Source: a virus. Taken from it: 64,000 bases of DNA. Location: positions 1 through 64,000 of the IMG/VR virus record IMGVR_UViG_3300006100_000011; one strand, 5' to 3'. The position numbers and the translations under genes are program-made. Position 1 is the stretch's first letter. Each line of letters opens with the position of its first letter. Under the pieces are notes generated by a model. That model made no database searches. It had not been told where the DNA came from and saw only the letters and a list, made by a program, of their open reading frames with translations. Positions 16,045 through 24,147 of this stretch are shown here, one piece after another.

Positions 16045-16589
16045 TGTCTATTCTCACTGAAGGTCTTGATTACCTTGATATGGAAGGTCAAATTAAAGAT
16101 TTGATGACCATTGATGAATATGCAGCTAAGATGGGAAGTGACTCGGATATTGTTACTTTAGCATTTACGGTAAACTCAAAGCTCGCTGCTAAGGATTTGG
16201 TAACTTGGCTTGAACGTGGCTATGACTGGGTATTAGATGCTAGTTTAAGTGATGGTGAAATTGAGCCAGGCAAGTGGATCGTATTCGTTGAATTGGATCG
16301 TCGCTCAAAGGTTCCAAATAGAATTATTACATTGTTGTCTGACTTAGAAACATTGACTGGTATGAAGTTGAAAGACTGGTCAGTTGAGATTGATGGCGAT
16401 GAATATGATGCAGATGAAGAAATCATTAGACAAAAGATGATTCTCAATCCAAACCAATATGAAGAAAAAAGAGAAGGCAAAGAGGAAGAAATCAACGAGA
16501 TGCGTACTCTTGCAGGTCTCGAAACTGAGTTAAAGTATAATCCCAACGACGATTATATCAGAAACTTACAAGCAATGGCAGGACTATAA
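16044..16589 (+). CDS. Hypothetical phage protein (181 aa)
   Basis: Starts within the previous stop. The middle (AFTVNSKLAAKDLVTWLERGYDWVLDASLSD...WIVFVELDRR, quoted in part) suggests an alpha/beta domain; residues ~120-150 are highly charged and helical. No domain recognised. Two bases separate it from the holin-like gene, implying one late operon 15439-17169. Confidence 0.5.
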   Translation: MSILTEGLDYLDMEGQIKDLMTIDEYAAKMGSDSDIVTLAFTVNSKLAAKDLVTWLERGYDWVLDASLSDGEIEPGKWIVFVELDRRSKVPNRIITLLSDLETLTGMKLKDWSVEIDGDEYDADEEIIRQKMILNPNQYEEKREGKEEEINEMRTLAGLETELKYNPNDDYIRNLQAMAGL

Positions 16590-16590
16590 T

Positions 16591-17169
16591 ATGGCAAACA
16601 TAGACGAAGATACTGATGCACATGAAGCAGTTAGCATTCCAGCATCATCAGCAATGGGCTTGGTTCTACCAAAGCCAAACGCAAGTGAAGAACTACAGCT
16701 TATCGCTAAGAATGATGAGCATGAAGATTCAATGAAACATGACGAGGGTTTTATGGCACAGGTACACGAGAGAAACGAACAAGCTAATCAGCTTATGAAT
16801 CTAAACAATGCTGCATTGACACAAGCCGGCACCAACGCAGCGCAGAATGCAGAAGTTCTTGTTAAGAATGACAATGAAGATTGGATTAACAAGAAGTGGC
16901 GTCCTGCAATGGGTTGGATGTACATGGCAGTATGTACTTTTGACTTCATTCTATTCCCTATTCTTTGGTCACTGTTGCAGGTAGTGCATGGTGGTAGCGT
17001 AACTACTCCTTGGCAGCCAATTACATTGCAGGGTGCTGGTCTATTCCACATCGCAATGGGTGCAGTTCTTGGTATCGCTACTTATGGTCGTACTAAGGAA
17101 AAGATTGAAGGTGTCTCAAACAACAGCACTGATGTAGCTGCTGCTATTCCGGGACTACCAGGAAAATAA
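16591..17169 (+). CDS. Holin-like membrane protein (GTA-holin / 3-TM type)
   Basis: After ~85 mostly polar residues comes NKKWRPAMGWMYM followed by hydrophobic segments at about 105-130 and 145-165, ending in a charged tail. This KWRP.MGW lead into membrane helices is the hallmark of the 3-TM holin family found in gene-transfer agents and T4-like marine phages. It would let a GH19 endolysin reach the cell wall. The long N-terminal extension is unusual. A strong terminator follows immediately. Confidence 0.7.
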   Translation: MANIDEDTDAHEAVSIPASSAMGLVLPKPNASEELQLIAKNDEHEDSMKHDEGFMAQVHERNEQANQLMNLNNAALTQAGTNAAQNAEVLVKNDNEDWINKKWRPAMGWMYMAVCTFDFILFPILWSLLQVVHGGSVTTPWQPITLQGAGLFHIAMGAVLGIATYGRTKEKIEGVSNNSTDVAAAIPGLPGK

Positions 17170-17195
17170 TACTTGACTTTTGACACCTAATATGT

Positions 17196-17228
17196 TGCCC
17201 ATCTAAGAATTCTTAGATGGGCATTTTT
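17196..17228 (+). terminator. Strong intrinsic terminator
   Basis: A perfect 28-base palindrome (17196-17223, core AAGAATTCTT) followed by five T. It ends the late operon 15439-17169. Its right half also contains the last codons of the opposite-strand HNH gene, whose stop codon is at 17203-17205. Confidence 0.92.
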
Positions 17229-17727
17229 CTCCGTGCCATCTTGTATAGTTAGATTTACTCTTGCCTGTTTTACCGCAATGGGGGCAGACCCACATTTGCT
17301 GACTCGGTGCTCCAGGACCTACAAAAGGATGCGTTCCCGCATCTACACGACTTTTTTGAATTGCTCCTCCTAAAAAATGATGAGTGCCATTTTTTACTTT
17401 TTTGCGAGACGGGTTAGTTTCTCCCAAAAAATGATGAGTTCCGCAATCTATTCGGTGTTGATTCGATTTTTTAGACAGGTTTGATATTTCTGACGGTGTC
17501 AATTGCATCCGGGCTGACATCCGATGACATGCTGCCCAGTCACCTTGTGAATAATGAATGTCATAATGCTCTTGGATAGTCACACATTGTAAATTTGATG
17601 GATCATTGTTGTGGTGATTACCGTCGATGTGATGTATTTCATATGAGCGGCCATTTGCGTCTTTGGGGATTGGTCCAAAATGCTGCTCATATATCTTACG
17701 ATGGCCAATAGGTGAATAAATAGTCAT
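17203..17727 (-). CDS. HNH homing endonuclease (- strand)
   Basis: Contains YEIHHIDGNHHNNDPSNLQ and an HYDIHY segment, the classic HNH core of phage homing endonucleases, then repeated GTHHFLGE/GTHHFLGG/GTHPFVGP units, each ~18-20 residues, likely DNA-contacting repeats, and a C-terminal CPHCGKTG...H...C zinc-finger-like motif. It is inserted against the direction of transcription between a terminator and dnaJ. Its ribosome site AAAGGAG lies within a small hairpin (ATGCT/AGCAT). Confidence 0.85.
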   Translation of the reverse strand: MTIYSPIGHRKIYEQHFGPIPKDANGRSYEIHHIDGNHHNNDPSNLQCVTIQEHYDIHYSQGDWAACHRMSARMQLTPSEISNLSKKSNQHRIDCGTHHFLGETNPSRKKVKNGTHHFLGGAIQKSRVDAGTHPFVGPGAPSQQMWVCPHCGKTGKSKSNYTRWHGEKCPSKNS

Positions 17728-17753
17728 TGCTGATGCTCCTTTCTAGCATTAGA

Positions 17754-17795
17754 GTAGTTGGGGATTGCCGTCCCGCGAACTACATCTTTATTTAT
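17754..17795 (-). promoter_or_regulatory. Late promoter and leader hairpin of the - strand HNH gene
   Basis: On the - strand ATAAATA occupies 17795-17789. The leader then forms GTAGTT/AACTAC (17754-17759 with 17778-17783) with an inner GGGA/TCCC. The box overlaps the upstream element of the dnaJ promoter, so the two divergent promoters share sequence. Confidence 0.5.
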
Positions 17796-17832
17796 CTTTT
17801 TGGTTGACAATGCGACGATAACATGATAATAT
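17787..17832 (+). promoter_or_regulatory. Early promoter of dnaJ with repeated upstream element
   Basis: TTGACA (17804-17809), 17-base spacer, TAATAT (17827-17832), then seven bases to ATG at 17840: leaderless or nearly so. The preceding 24-base element TTTATTTATCTTTTTG.TTGACAA recurs with one mismatch at 59072-59095. Confidence 0.7.
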
Positions 17833-17839
17833 ATACTAT

Positions 17840-18652
17840 ATGACTAATTATTACGATACATTGGGTGTTCCACGTGACGCCTCCCAGGAAGAAATCAAAA
17901 AGGCATATCGTAAACTAGCGATGCAATATCACCCGGACAAAGGCGGTGATATCAACAAGTTCCAAGAAATCAGTAATGCCTATGAAACATTAAGCGATCC
18001 TGATAAGCGGTTTCAGTACGATAACCCATCCGCAAGACAGCAGCATAATCCATTCGGTGATCATCCCGGCGGATTCAGTTTCAACATGAATGGCTTTGAC
18101 TTGAACGATTTATTCGGTCAGGCATTTGGACATCGTAATCCATTTCAACAACAGCAACCGCAAAAGCCAAGCTATCGCACACGGGTAACTGTATCACTGG
18201 TCGATGTGTTCAATGGCGCTGATCAAGTATTGCAGTTGGGCACTCCTCAAGGAACCAAAGTAATTAACATTACGATTCCTAAAGGTATTCATACTGGTAG
18301 CAGCATTCGCTATGATAATATCATAGATGACGGTCACTTAATCATTGAGTTTTTGATTCTACCTGATCTACGTTTTGATAGACAGGGTGATGATTTATAT
18401 TCGAACTTCCCAATCTCTGTGCTAGACCTTATTGTTGGTACCAAGGTAAACTTTAATACCATTGATGGTAAGACATTAGAGGTTGATATCGCACCAAATA
18501 CACAGCCTACTCAGCAAGTTAAAATTGCGGGTTATGGCATGACTCGCTCAAATGGAACAAGAGGTAACCAAATACTATTGCTAAAACCTTATATCCCTGC
18601 TAATATTAACACTGAAGTACTTGAAGCCATTAAGCGTAACCAAACTAAGTAA
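17840..18652 (+). CDS. DnaJ/CbpA-type co-chaperone
   Basis: J domain at residues ~3-65 with the HPD signature (YHPDKGG) that stimulates Hsp70 ATPase, a Gly/Phe-rich linker (~70-115), then the two beta-sandwich substrate-binding domains of CbpA-like proteins. The zinc-finger domain of true DnaJ is missing. It would recruit host DnaK. Early promoter, and 11 bases from the ClpA-like unfoldase; together they form a phage protein-quality-control operon. Confidence 0.9.
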   Translation: MTNYYDTLGVPRDASQEEIKKAYRKLAMQYHPDKGGDINKFQEISNAYETLSDPDKRFQYDNPSARQQHNPFGDHPGGFSFNMNGFDLNDLFGQAFGHRNPFQQQQPQKPSYRTRVTVSLVDVFNGADQVLQLGTPQGTKVINITIPKGIHTGSSIRYDNIIDDGHLIIEFLILPDLRFDRQGDDLYSNFPISVLDLIVGTKVNFNTIDGKTLEVDIAPNTQPTQQVKIAGYGMTRSNGTRGNQILLLKPYIPANINTEVLEAIKRNQTK

Positions 18653-18663
18653 AGGAAAATAAC

Positions 18664-20934
18664 TTGCAAAACAGTCCTGAAATTGAAAACATTATTGAAC
18701 GCGCCATTGAAGCAGCGAAGCAGAGGCAGCATCAATACTGCACTGTTGAACACTTGCTTTGGGCACTGGTGTCACACCCTCCGTTCAAGAAGTGTTTGAA
18801 CAGCTTCAATGTTGACACTGATCTTATGACTCAGGAAATTGAATCCTATCTTAATGGGCTTCATGCAATTGAGAGCAAGGATCCTAACTATCAGCCCAAG
18901 CGCACTAATACTCTTGAGCGTGTAATGAATCGTGCAGTTACGCAGGTACTGTTCACTGGTCGTCGCCAGGTTACTACGATTGATCTTTACATGTCAATCG
19001 TTCACGAATCTAGTTCGCATGGCCATTACTTCCTGCTTAAGTATGGTGTGACTAAGGGTGAGTTTCTTGCTCACTGGCAGAAGCATTATAAAGGCGGCGA
19101 CTTTGTTACTGCAATCACTGACAATCAGGCTGAGGAAATTCTTGAAGAATATACTATCAACCTCACTAGCCTTGCTCGTGAAGGCAAGCTAGAACCTGTT
19201 ATCGGTCGCAGTAAGGAAATTGATGACATCATCAATGTTCTTGCTAAGCGTTTCAAGAGTAACGTATTGATGGTTGGTGACCCGGGCGTTGGTAAGACTG
19301 CAATCGCAGAAGGCATTGCTAACGCTATTGTCAATGATGAAGTCCCTGAGTTTCTTGCAGGTTATGAACTTTATTCGCTTGAAGTTGGTTCATTGCTTGC
19401 TGGCAGTCGTTATCGCGGTGACTTTGAAGAAAAGGTCAAGAACGTCCTTGATGCATTGTCCGTGAAGAAGAATGCAATCCTCTTCATTGACGAAGCCCAC
19501 ACTATGCAGGGCGCAGGCTCAAGTGGTAGTAGCGGTAGCGTTGACTTCGCTAATATGCTCAAGCCCGCAATCACTAAGGGTCATCTTAAGGTCATCGCAA
19601 GCACGACTTGGGAAGAGTTTTACGAGTCGTTTGAAAAGGATCGTGCATTGATGCGCCGATTCTATCGGGTCAGCATTGATGAACCCAGCCGTGACAGCAC
19701 TGTCCGTATTCTCAGTGGCCTTGCTGCTCGTTTGAATGACTTCCATGAAGTCAGCATCACTCAGGAAGCAATTGAAGCCGCAGTTGACAATGCTGATCGC
19801 TATATCCATGATCGTAAGAACCCTGACAAGAGTATTGACTTGCTTGACGCAGCTTGTGCAAAGCAACGTGTTCTTGAAAACAAGGATGCAATTATCACTA
19901 AGGAACTGATCTTTGAACAGGTTGAAAAGTTCACTGGCGTTCCTGCTGATAAGCTCAGTGGTGATAACATGGATCGTGTGCAGAATCTTGAAATGAATGT
20001 CAAGAATAAATTGTATGGTCAGGATGAAACTGTTGACAGTGTTCTTGAACGTGTCTATGTTTCGTTCGCAGGTATCGGCAACGATAAGAAGCCGATCGCA
20101 AGTTTCTTGTTCTTGGGCCCAACGGGCACGGGTAAAACTGAATTGGCTAAGCTGCTGTCCAAGAATCTGGATATGCCGCTTCTCAAGTACGACATGAGTG
20201 AGTATGGCGAGAAGCATAGCGTAAGCAGCTTGATTGGTCCGCCCCCGGGTTACGTGGGCTTTAGCGACTCGCAGGTGCAGGGCGGGCGTCTAATCTCAGA
20301 CTTGAGCAAGAATCCTCATTCAATCCTGCTGTTTGACGAAGTTGAAAAGGCTCACCCCGATATTTTCAACATCTTCTTGCAGATGTTGGATGAGGGAATT
20401 GTGACTGGTAGTAATGGTAAGCAGGTGTCAATGAAGAACACTATTATCATTCTTACTAGTAACTTGGGCAGTGCTGATAACGAAAACAATGCTATTGGTT
20501 TCGGTAGTCTTGATAAGACTGGTGAAGAAGACAAGGCACTTAAGCAGTTCTTCAAGCCTGAGTTCCGTAATCGTCTTGATATGGTCTGCAAGTTCAATAA
20601 GCTGGATAGTCTTTCAATCAAGAAGATTGTTGTCAAGTTCGTTGAAGAACTCAAGAAGCCACTTCTTGACAAGCACAACATCACCCTCAACTTGACTGAG
20701 GAAGTTGTTGATCATCTTGCAGCAGTTGGTTACGATAGTAAGATGGGCGCTCGTCCTCTTGCTCGTAAGATTGATGAGTTGATTCGTGTTCCTCTTAGTA
20801 AGAAGGTACTGTTTGAGCGTATCAATAATGCGAATGTTATGGCTGTGATGGAAGAAGGCAACATTGCTTTCCATATTTCAGCTAAGCAAGCTGCAAGGAT
20901 TGGTGACGATGGCATCATCCAAATTGAAAATTAA
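18664..20934 (+). CDS. ClpA-like AAA+ unfoldase with ClpP-docking IGF loop
   Basis: Two-ring Hsp100 protein of 756 residues, the size of ClpA (758). N-terminal Clp repeat region (1-140); D1 Walker A GDPGVGKT at 205-212 with FIDEAH; D2 Walker A GPTGTGKT at 485-492 with LLFDEVEKAH; C-terminal small domain with MGARPLARKI. No ClpB middle coiled coil. I611-G612-F613 lies at the position of the ClpP-binding loop, so it could dock onto host ClpP. Starts with TTG after AAAGGAAAATAAC. No phage ClpP or ClpS was found in this window. Confidence 0.9.
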   Translation: MQNSPEIENIIERAIEAAKQRQHQYCTVEHLLWALVSHPPFKKCLNSFNVDTDLMTQEIESYLNGLHAIESKDPNYQPKRTNTLERVMNRAVTQVLFTGRRQVTTIDLYMSIVHESSSHGHYFLLKYGVTKGEFLAHWQKHYKGGDFVTAITDNQAEEILEEYTINLTSLAREGKLEPVIGRSKEIDDIINVLAKRFKSNVLMVGDPGVGKTAIAEGIANAIVNDEVPEFLAGYELYSLEVGSLLAGSRYRGDFEEKVKNVLDALSVKKNAILFIDEAHTMQGAGSSGSSGSVDFANMLKPAITKGHLKVIASTTWEEFYESFEKDRALMRRFYRVSIDEPSRDSTVRILSGLAARLNDFHEVSITQEAIEAAVDNADRYIHDRKNPDKSIDLLDAACAKQRVLENKDAIITKELIFEQVEKFTGVPADKLSGDNMDRVQNLEMNVKNKLYGQDETVDSVLERVYVSFAGIGNDKKPIASFLFLGPTGTGKTELAKLLSKNLDMPLLKYDMSEYGEKHSVSSLIGPPPGYVGFSDSQVQGGRLISDLSKNPHSILLFDEVEKAHPDIFNIFLQMLDEGIVTGSNGKQVSMKNTIIILTSNLGSADNENNAIGFGSLDKTGEEDKALKQFFKPEFRNRLDMVCKFNKLDSLSIKKIVVKFVEELKKPLLDKHNITLNLTEEVVDHLAAVGYDSKMGARPLARKIDELIRVPLSKKVLFERINNANVMAVMEEGNIAFHISAKQAARIGDDGIIQIEN

Positions 20935-21613
20935 GCCTATTGATAGAGATAACTTGTACTTCAACAAGTATCTCTATCGGGTCTACATTAGCGCACCTAA
21001 TCTATATTGGGTGCAATATATGAATGACATTGATGAATATTGTAATAGGCTAGCAGAGGAACATGAGAACTATCTTGTAAAGAAAGATGACAAGAACTAT
21101 TGGCCTTACTATAGAGAAAGATATACACCTGATCCAGTAGACTATCCTCTTATTACACATCTTATTGATATTCGCAAAACCTACTACAAAAAGAATAAGA
21201 ATATTGGTATGCGATACGAAAGTAATACTATTTGTGTCTATACTAACGAACTGCCTATTGTAGAAAGTATTGTTGCTGTAAAACCCGATGTCAAAATCAA
21301 TCAGGCAAATGTTGCTCCTAAGGGTGTTAAGTATTTCAAGAATGATCCCCCGGCTAAGTATAGAGCATATATGACTAGCAATAGAGTGCCGGCGGAATTT
21401 AGAAATGATATGCTTCAATATCTACAGAGAACACCTGATCTTCGCCCTAGTAAATCATTTGAAACGTTCTTGAATCGTAATATGATGCATCGGTATGATA
21501 TTTGGCTTTGGAATAATTACTTCCTAGATTATGACGATGACAGGAATCTTATGATGCTAATGTTGATGTTCCCCGGTGCTATTGGAAAGACGTACAAATT
21601 AGAAAAGAAATAG
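20909..21613 (+). CDS. Hypothetical phage protein (234 aa)
   Basis: ATG at 20909, inside the 3' end of the ClpA-like gene, preceded by AAGGA. Rich in Tyr, Asn and Lys with long charged helices and a C-terminal hydrophobic helix-like segment (NLMMLMLMFPG). No family recognised. Overlap with the unfoldase suggests coupling or a possible adaptor role (speculative). Confidence 0.55.
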   Translation: MASSKLKIKPIDRDNLYFNKYLYRVYISAPNLYWVQYMNDIDEYCNRLAEEHENYLVKKDDKNYWPYYRERYTPDPVDYPLITHLIDIRKTYYKKNKNIGMRYESNTICVYTNELPIVESIVAVKPDVKINQANVAPKGVKYFKNDPPAKYRAYMTSNRVPAEFRNDMLQYLQRTPDLRPSKSFETFLNRNMMHRYDIWLWNNYFLDYDDDRNLMMLMLMFPGAIGKTYKLEKK

Positions 21614-21619
21614 GCTAGA

Positions 21620-21649
21620 GATAAATACTCTATCAAATGGAGTATTATC
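21620..21649 (+). promoter_or_regulatory. Late promoter with ribosome-site-hiding hairpin
   Basis: ATAAATA at 21621-21627, predicted +1 at 21633. GATAAATACTC (21620-21630) pairs with GAGTATTATC (21640-21649) through ten pairs with one bulged A, burying the GGAG site of the gene at 21650. Late RNA would start after the first arm. Confidence 0.75.
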
Positions 21650-21814
21650 ATGGCTAAAATGATTGAGGATGTACTCGTTATCAAGTTGAGCAAACTTGTT
21701 AAGGACAGTGACTTAGACGATACTATTGTCACCGAGGACATTCAAACAGCACTAGAACAAGTAGCACAGGAACTCGCTGGTAATGGGGTCTTAGTAGAGG
21801 TTGAGAGAGCTTAA
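21650..21814 (+). CDS. Small acidic helical protein (54 aa)
   Basis: A 54-codon gene with GGAG eight bases before ATG. The sequence (VLVIKLSKLVKDSDLDDT, TALEQVAQELAGNG) looks like two helices. The TAA shares a base with the next ATG. Function unknown; late promoter and hairpin indicate tight late control. Confidence 0.6.
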   Translation: MAKMIEDVLVIKLSKLVKDSDLDDTIVTEDIQTALEQVAQELAGNGVLVEVERA

Positions 21815-22200
21815 TGTCTCAGCAAACTACTTTGATCCTATTGCCACAGACAGTCTATCAAAATCCTGGTAATGGCGCGCCATATACTGTTGTTGGTAAC
21901 AGTCAGCCCGCTGCCGCATACTATCTAGGCAATAAAGATTTACAAACTGTTAACATCAGTTTAACTAATTGCTCCGGCAATATCGTGCTTGAGGCAACTC
22001 TTGCATCGACTCCTGCTGACACTGACTGGTTCACTGTATATGAGCTTGAAGCTAATGCATATGCGCCAGCTAACTCAGCCCCTCAAATTGCAAGCAATGC
22101 AAGCATGTACACCAACGTTGAGGGCAACTTCGTTTATATGAGAGCGAAGGTTGAAGATTTCAACAACGGTGGTGTAAACTACATTAAACTCAGCTATTAA
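21814..22200 (+). CDS. Small virion-like beta protein (128 aa)
   Basis: Asn/Gln/Ala/Val-rich beta sequence, no Cys-based or catalytic motif, with segments such as LTNCSGNIVLEATLA and VYMRAKVEDFNNGGVNYIKLSY that fit a jelly-roll or immunoglobulin-like fold. Late operon context supports a small structural or decoration protein. No specific family recognised. Confidence 0.55.
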   Translation: MSQQTTLILLPQTVYQNPGNGAPYTVVGNSQPAAAYYLGNKDLQTVNISLTNCSGNIVLEATLASTPADTDWFTVYELEANAYAPANSAPQIASNASMYTNVEGNFVYMRAKVEDFNNGGVNYIKLSY

Positions 22201-22212
22201 AGAAAGAAGAAA

Positions 22213-22401
22213 ATGGAAAGTACAAGTTTTAAAATCAAGGCGCAACTTGACGCCTTTCTACTAGAAGACGCAAAGTTTGAAGCAGGTAATGCAGCCGCAG
22301 GTACCCGCGCTCGTAAGGCACTTGGTGAACTTGCAAAGTTGTGCAAGACTCGTCGTAACGAAATCACCGAAGAAAAGAACGCACGTAAAGAAGCAAAGTA
22401 A
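22213..22401 (+). CDS. Small histone-H1-like basic protein (62 aa)
   Basis: A short Lys/Ala-rich helical protein with GTRARKALGELAKLCKTRR, a pattern I recall from small T4-like cyanophage DNA-binding-type proteins. It could bind DNA, but this is inferred from charge. Ribosome site AAAGAAGAAA is weak. Three bases from the next gene. Confidence 0.6.
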   Translation: MESTSFKIKAQLDAFLLEDAKFEAGNAAAGTRARKALGELAKLCKTRRNEITEEKNARKEAK

Positions 22402-22404
22402 GAT

Positions 22405-24090
22405 ATGCGCGTAATAGGTATATATCCAGGTAGATTTCATCCTTTTCACAAGGGTCATGCTGCTAGCTTTAAGCAGCTAGCAAAGAAGTTTGGCTTGGAT
22501 AATACCTATCTCGCTATCTCAGCAAAACAGGAACAGCCAAAGAGTCCATTCTCAGCGCAAGATCGCGCAAAGATGGCAATGGCTCTTGGCATTCCAAGCA
22601 AGAATATAATTGCTGTCCGCAATCCATACGCGGCTCAAGAATATATTGATCAACTGAACCTTGATCCCGAGAAAACAGCAATTGTATTTGGCGTAAGTAA
22701 GAAGGACATGGAGGGCGATCCTAAGTTAGGTATAGCCCCTGATCCTCGCTTTAGCTTTAATCCTAAACGAGACGGTAGTCCTTCTTACTTACAGCCATAT
22801 GGAAAAGATTTAGTCAAGCCAATGTCGGATCATGGTTATGTAATGTCAACTGATGTTGCAGAATTCCCTATCGCTGGCAAAACAATGCGCGATGCAAGTG
22901 CTATTCGTAAAGCATATGCAGGCGCAGATGACAAAACAAAAATGAGAATCCTTAGAGATTTATATGGGGATGCAGCAGAGAAAATGAAGCAAGTATTTGA
23001 CAATAACCTTCAGGTTACTGAGAGCATTCGCAGACTTATCAGCGCAATCAAGCCTATGATCAGTGAAGCATCCCCTGCACAGAAGGCTAAGTTCGTTCAA
23101 CTGTTGAGCGAGGCTAAATCTATCTTGACGGAAGGAGAGGTAGTTCCCTTTAAAAGGAAGCAGTCACAATACGACAAGTACGCAGATGCATTCTCTAAAC
23201 AACACAATGATGAGCATAGACATGGTGTAGGATGGATTGAATGTCCGTATTGCGGAGATGAAAACTGTGATTATGATTGTGATGGAAGTCAAGCAGATGG
23301 TCAACTAGACGAATACAACGTTCGTAAGACTAAGAAGTTCATTCAAAGAGCGCACGATAAAGAACAAGGTCAGATGTATGGTTCAATGCCATATTCATCA
23401 CACCCTAAGGCTGTAGCTGCAATTGGTAAGAAGTTCTTTGGTCCCAAGTTTACCCCAGATGCAGTTAAGGTAGCATTACTTCACGATGTTCTTGAAGATA
23501 CACCTTATACTCCAGAACAACTTGCCAAGAAGGGCTTTAGTCCAGAAGTTATTGAAGCTGTACAATTATTAACCAAAGACAAGTCATTGTCCTATGCTGA
23601 CAATATTCGCAAGATTATTAATAGCAAAAACCCATTAGCAATGATGGTTAAGTATTGCGACAACTACATGAACTATACAGGCGACAAATCACATTGGAGT
23701 CCTGAAAGAGCAGCAGCATCACAGAAAAAGTATCTAGCAAGTTTGAATATGCTTGGTGATGTGCTTGGTATTAAGAAGCATGTCGGTGATGAAGAAATGA
23801 TAAGTGAAGCAGCCGGTACTGTTTATTCTGCTAGTATGGCATCTATCATTGAAGACCTAGGCAATGGTTATTTCCTAGGTGATGACAGCTATGATGACGA
23901 TGAAGGATTCACTAAAGAAGGCTATTCAGTTTATCATCTTGAAGGACCTGATCAATATAGATTAGTTGGTCATGTTCAGATGAGTCCATATCGCAATGAA
24001 CCGGGTGCAATTGAAGCAAGTATTCAAAAGCTAATCACTACTGATCAAAACAATGTATCCGAAAATATGGATTATTTAGAAGAAAAATAA
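22405..24090 (+). CDS. Multidomain protein: nucleotidyltransferase plus HD (MESH1/SpoT-like) hydrolase
   Basis: Residues 1-~180 are a NadR/NMNAT-type cytidylyltransferase-fold domain (GRFHPFHKGH, H15-x-G-H18). A short Cys-rich CPYCGDENCDYDC segment follows near 280. Residues ~325-450 are an HD hydrolase like SpoT/MESH1: H333, H360-D361, E364-D365 and D419. A final ~85-residue domain follows. The domains are separated by ISEA, LSEA, LTEG, LDEY and ISEA, resembling T4 prohead protease sites (L/I-x-E). It may act on NAD(P) or ppGpp-like nucleotides; internal-head processing is inference. Confidence 0.75.
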   Translation: MRVIGIYPGRFHPFHKGHAASFKQLAKKFGLDNTYLAISAKQEQPKSPFSAQDRAKMAMALGIPSKNIIAVRNPYAAQEYIDQLNLDPEKTAIVFGVSKKDMEGDPKLGIAPDPRFSFNPKRDGSPSYLQPYGKDLVKPMSDHGYVMSTDVAEFPIAGKTMRDASAIRKAYAGADDKTKMRILRDLYGDAAEKMKQVFDNNLQVTESIRRLISAIKPMISEASPAQKAKFVQLLSEAKSILTEGEVVPFKRKQSQYDKYADAFSKQHNDEHRHGVGWIECPYCGDENCDYDCDGSQADGQLDEYNVRKTKKFIQRAHDKEQGQMYGSMPYSSHPKAVAAIGKKFFGPKFTPDAVKVALLHDVLEDTPYTPEQLAKKGFSPEVIEAVQLLTKDKSLSYADNIRKIINSKNPLAMMVKYCDNYMNYTGDKSHWSPERAAASQKKYLASLNMLGDVLGIKKHVGDEEMISEAAGTVYSASMASIIEDLGNGYFLGDDSYDDDEGFTKEGYSVYHLEGPDQYRLVGHVQMSPYRNEPGAIEASIQKLITTDQNNVSENMDYLEEK

Positions 24091-24098
24091 TTCCATAG

Positions 24099-24142
24099 CC
24101 TCTTCTCGTTGTAAATATCTTTATAGTTTACAACGAAAGAGG
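24099..24142 (+). promoter_or_regulatory. Late promoter inside a 16-bp ribosome-site-sequestering hairpin
   Basis: Arm 24099-24115 pairs with 24127-24142 over 16 base pairs with one bulged C (24105). The second arm includes AAAGAGG, the ribosome site of the gene at 24148. The late box GTAAATA (24111-24117) is in the first arm and predicts +1 at 24123, inside the loop, so late transcripts lose the block. Confidence 0.85.
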
Positions 24143-24147
24143 ACCAA

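Noticed and set aside
17754-17783. Hairpin before dnaJ considered as a + strand terminator
   Set aside because: No T-run follows it and the perfect palindrome at 17196 already terminates the upstream operon; it fits better in the HNH leader.
19519-20217. Long open frame opposite the ClpA-like gene
   Set aside because: It is antisense to a gene with clear AAA+ motifs, has no ribosome site and no recognisable domain.
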